Below the pieces are notes generated by a model. The model ran no database searches and was not told the origin of the DNA. It worked only from the letters and a program-made list of their open reading frames with translations. This document shows positions 62,530 through 64,000 of a DNA stretch of 64,000 nt, in pieces. The DNA lies in NCBI GenBank assembly GCA_016710635.1, contig JADJVL010000003.1:248001-312000 (forward strand). The letters are read 5' to 3'. The DNA comes from Holophagaceae bacterium. GTDB taxonomy: Bacteria > Acidobacteriota > Holophagae > Holophagales > Holophagaceae. Position 1 is the first letter of the stretch. Each line of letters opens with the position of its first letter. The position numbers and the translations under genes were made by a program.

Positions 62530-64000
62530 ATGGGCGTCTTCCTCCACGACCTCTCCCACGCCTTCCGCGGCCTGCTGCGGTCCCCGGGCTTCACCGCCAC
62601 CGCGGTCCTCACCCTGGCCCTGGGCATCGGCGCCAACAGCGCCATCTTCAGCCTGGTGGACCGCATGATGCTGCGCCCCCTGCCCCTGCCCGACCCGGGC
62701 CGACTCATGGTGGTGACCGAGTACTCAGGGCGCACCGCGGCGCCCCGGGACAACCTCTCCTGGCCCGACTTCCTGGACCTCCAGCGGGAGGCCACCCAGT
62801 TCACGGGTCTGGCGGCCCTGCGCAGCACGGGCCTGAACCTCACTGGCGACGCCGAGCCCGAACAGGTCCGCGCCGGCATGGTGACCGCCAACTTCTTCGA
62901 TGTCCTGCAGGTGCAGCCCCGCGCCGGACGCGGCTTCAGGGCGGAAGAGGGCCAGCCCGGCGGCCCTCGGGCGGTGGTGCTCAGCGACCGGCTCTGGAAG
63001 CGCCGCTTCGGCGCCGATCCCGCCCTCGTGGGGCGGACGATCCGGGTGAACGGCGACGACACCCTGGTGGCGGGCGTCCTCGCCCCGGACTTCGAATTCC
63101 CCTACCAGCTGCGGGGCGTGGACCTCTTCGTCCCCATGGCCCTGACGCCGGACCAGCGGCAGAGCCGCGGCTCCCACTTCCTGGGCGGCGTCGGGCGCTT
63201 GAAGCCCGGTGCGACCCTGGCGTCGGCGCGGCAGGAGGTCGCCGCCATCATCGCCCGCCTCGAGAAGGCCTATCCGGAATCGAACACGAACTACGTCGCC
63301 AAGGTCGTGCCTGTTCAGGAGGAGGTGCTGCGCAAGGCGAAACCCGTGCTCTGGAGCCTGCTGGGGGCCGTGGGCTTCGTCCTGCTCATCGCCTGCGCCA
63401 ATGTGGCCAACCTCCTGCTGGCCCGCAGCGCCGGCCGCGAGCGGGAGCTCGCCATCCGCGCCGCCCTGGGCGCCGACCGCCGGCGCCTCGTCGCCCAGCT
63501 GCTGACGGAAAGCCTGCTCCTGGGCCTCCTGGGCGGCGCGGCCGGGCTCCTGGTGGCCCAGTGGGCCGCCGGCGGCCTCGGCCACATCCTGCCCCTCCGC
63601 CTGCCCCCCGGCGGGTCGGCCCTGGACGGCCGCGTCCTCGCCTTTACCGGCGTGCTGTCCCTGGCGACGGTCCTCGTCTTCGGCGCCATCCCCGCCCTCC
63701 AGGCTTCCCGCGGCGATCTGCAGGAAGGCCTGCGGGAGGGTTCCAAGGGCAGCGCCTCGCCGGTGCAGCAACGCCTGCGCAGCACCCTCGTGGCGGTGGA
63801 AGTGGCCCTGGCCACGGCCCTGCTGGTGGGTTCCGGGCTCATGCTGCGGAGCCTCTGGAAGCTGCAGCATGTCGATCCGGGCTTCGACGCCAACGGCGTC
63901 GTGATCGCCTCCCTGGACCTGCCCGTCCGCAAGTACCCCGGCGCCGCGGCGCGGCGGGCCTTCTCCGAGCAGGTGGTGCAGCGCCTCGCCGCGGCCCCCG
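62530..64000 (+). CDS. Second ADOP-type ABC permease (cut by window end)
   Basis: 490 codons visible, no stop reached. It begins MGVFLHDLSHAFRGLLRSPG then LTLALGIGANSAIFSLVDRM, the ADOP opening, then a MacB-like periplasmic domain (VRAGMVTANFFDVLQVQPRA) and the first FtsX block (ACANVANLLLARSAGRERELA, IRAALGADRRRLVAQLL). It ends in the second half (LRSTLVAVEVALATALLVGS). Not a copy of the first permease, only the same family. ATG at 62530, 38 bases behind the first permease. Confidence 0.9.
   Translation, partial: MGVFLHDLSHAFRGLLRSPGFTATAVLTLALGIGANSAIFSLVDRMMLRPLPLPDPGRLMVVTEYSGRTAAPRDNLSWPDFLDLQREATQFTGLAALRSTGLNLTGDAEPEQVRAGMVTANFFDVLQVQPRAGRGFRAEEGQPGGPRAVVLSDRLWKRRFGADPALVGRTIRVNGDDTLVAGVLAPDFEFPYQLRGVDLFVPMALTPDQRQSRGSHFLGGVGRLKPGATLASARQEVAAIIARLEKAYPESNTNYVAKVVPVQEEVLRKAKPVLWSLLGAVGFVLLIACANVANLLLARSAGRERELAIRAALGADRRRLVAQLLTESLLLGLLGGAAGLLVAQWAAGGLGHILPLRLPPGGSALDGRVLAFTGVLSLATVLVFGAIPALQASRGDLQEGLREGSKGSASPVQQRLRSTLVAVEVALATALLVGSGLMLRSLWKLQHVDPGFDANGVVIASLDLPVRKYPGAAARRAFSEQVVQRLAAAP

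Overview
The window looks like chromosome of a high-GC Gram-negative acidobacterium, most likely of the Holophaga/Geothrix group. This rests on very GC-rich codon use, lipid A/Kdo and OmpA-type envelope genes, tandem ABC permeases of the ADOP type (acidobacterial duplicated orphan permease) and many two-component and cyclic-di-GMP genes. The lineage is inferred from gene content only; there is no rRNA here.

1-3376 is foreign in character: an array of small, AT-richer, promoterless + strand genes, each ended by an integron attC site (good sites at 779-840, 1163-1225, 2098-2159 and 3253-3376, plus degenerate ones before 340). No integrase is visible. The cassettes carry an orphan protein, a Zn-ribbon membrane protein, a TIGR02391/Ymh-type protein with a HEPN-like motif, and a two-gene unit of a small membrane protein plus a membrane-anchored TIR-like/nucleoside-deoxyribosyltransferase-like protein. 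The last is the best candidate here for an undescribed (possibly anti-phage) system.

3400-18246 is mostly ordinary chromosome: GNAT, lipoprotein, a frameshifted AraC regulator beside a di-iron protein, small DUF proteins, an alpha/beta hydrolase, QueE, a CocE-type hydrolase, an SDR, a PDZ/SpoIIE phosphatase and a SirB1-like protein. 18402-23900 is one giant hybrid kinase with a periplasmic NMT1-like sensor. 24005-24687 is an autoregulated-looking membrane protein/XRE pair with an operator-promoter made of two 21-bp-spaced palindromes.

24699-30655 is a decayed signalling patch. A truncated receiver is fused in frame to a copy of the maeB 3' end; a GGDEF regulator has an in-frame amber codon; two truncated EAL genes meet head to head at a palindrome; a sigma-54-type activator is frameshifted and lacks GAFTGA. 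The patch is bounded by direct copies of the last 117 bp of maeB (24699-24815 and 30539-30655), with a third partial copy at 30334-30382, like a scar of integration or recombination at maeB.

30539-64000 is well kept. It holds a minus-strand run maeB/ftsX-like/propeller lipoprotein/DUF4388; then ribB with a degenerate RibA half, a cNMP-binding protein, trxA, a REC-HATPase regulator, waaA, a CobW GTPase, a large Ig/kelch secreted protein, glycerate kinase, a PEGA Ser/Thr kinase, a YbiT-type ABC-F protein, an OmpA porin, tRNA-Arg(CCT), HU, dCMP deaminase, an MDR reductase, a fadN/fadA beta-oxidation pair, and an export operon (adaptor, ATPase, two ADOP permeases, the second cut by the window end).
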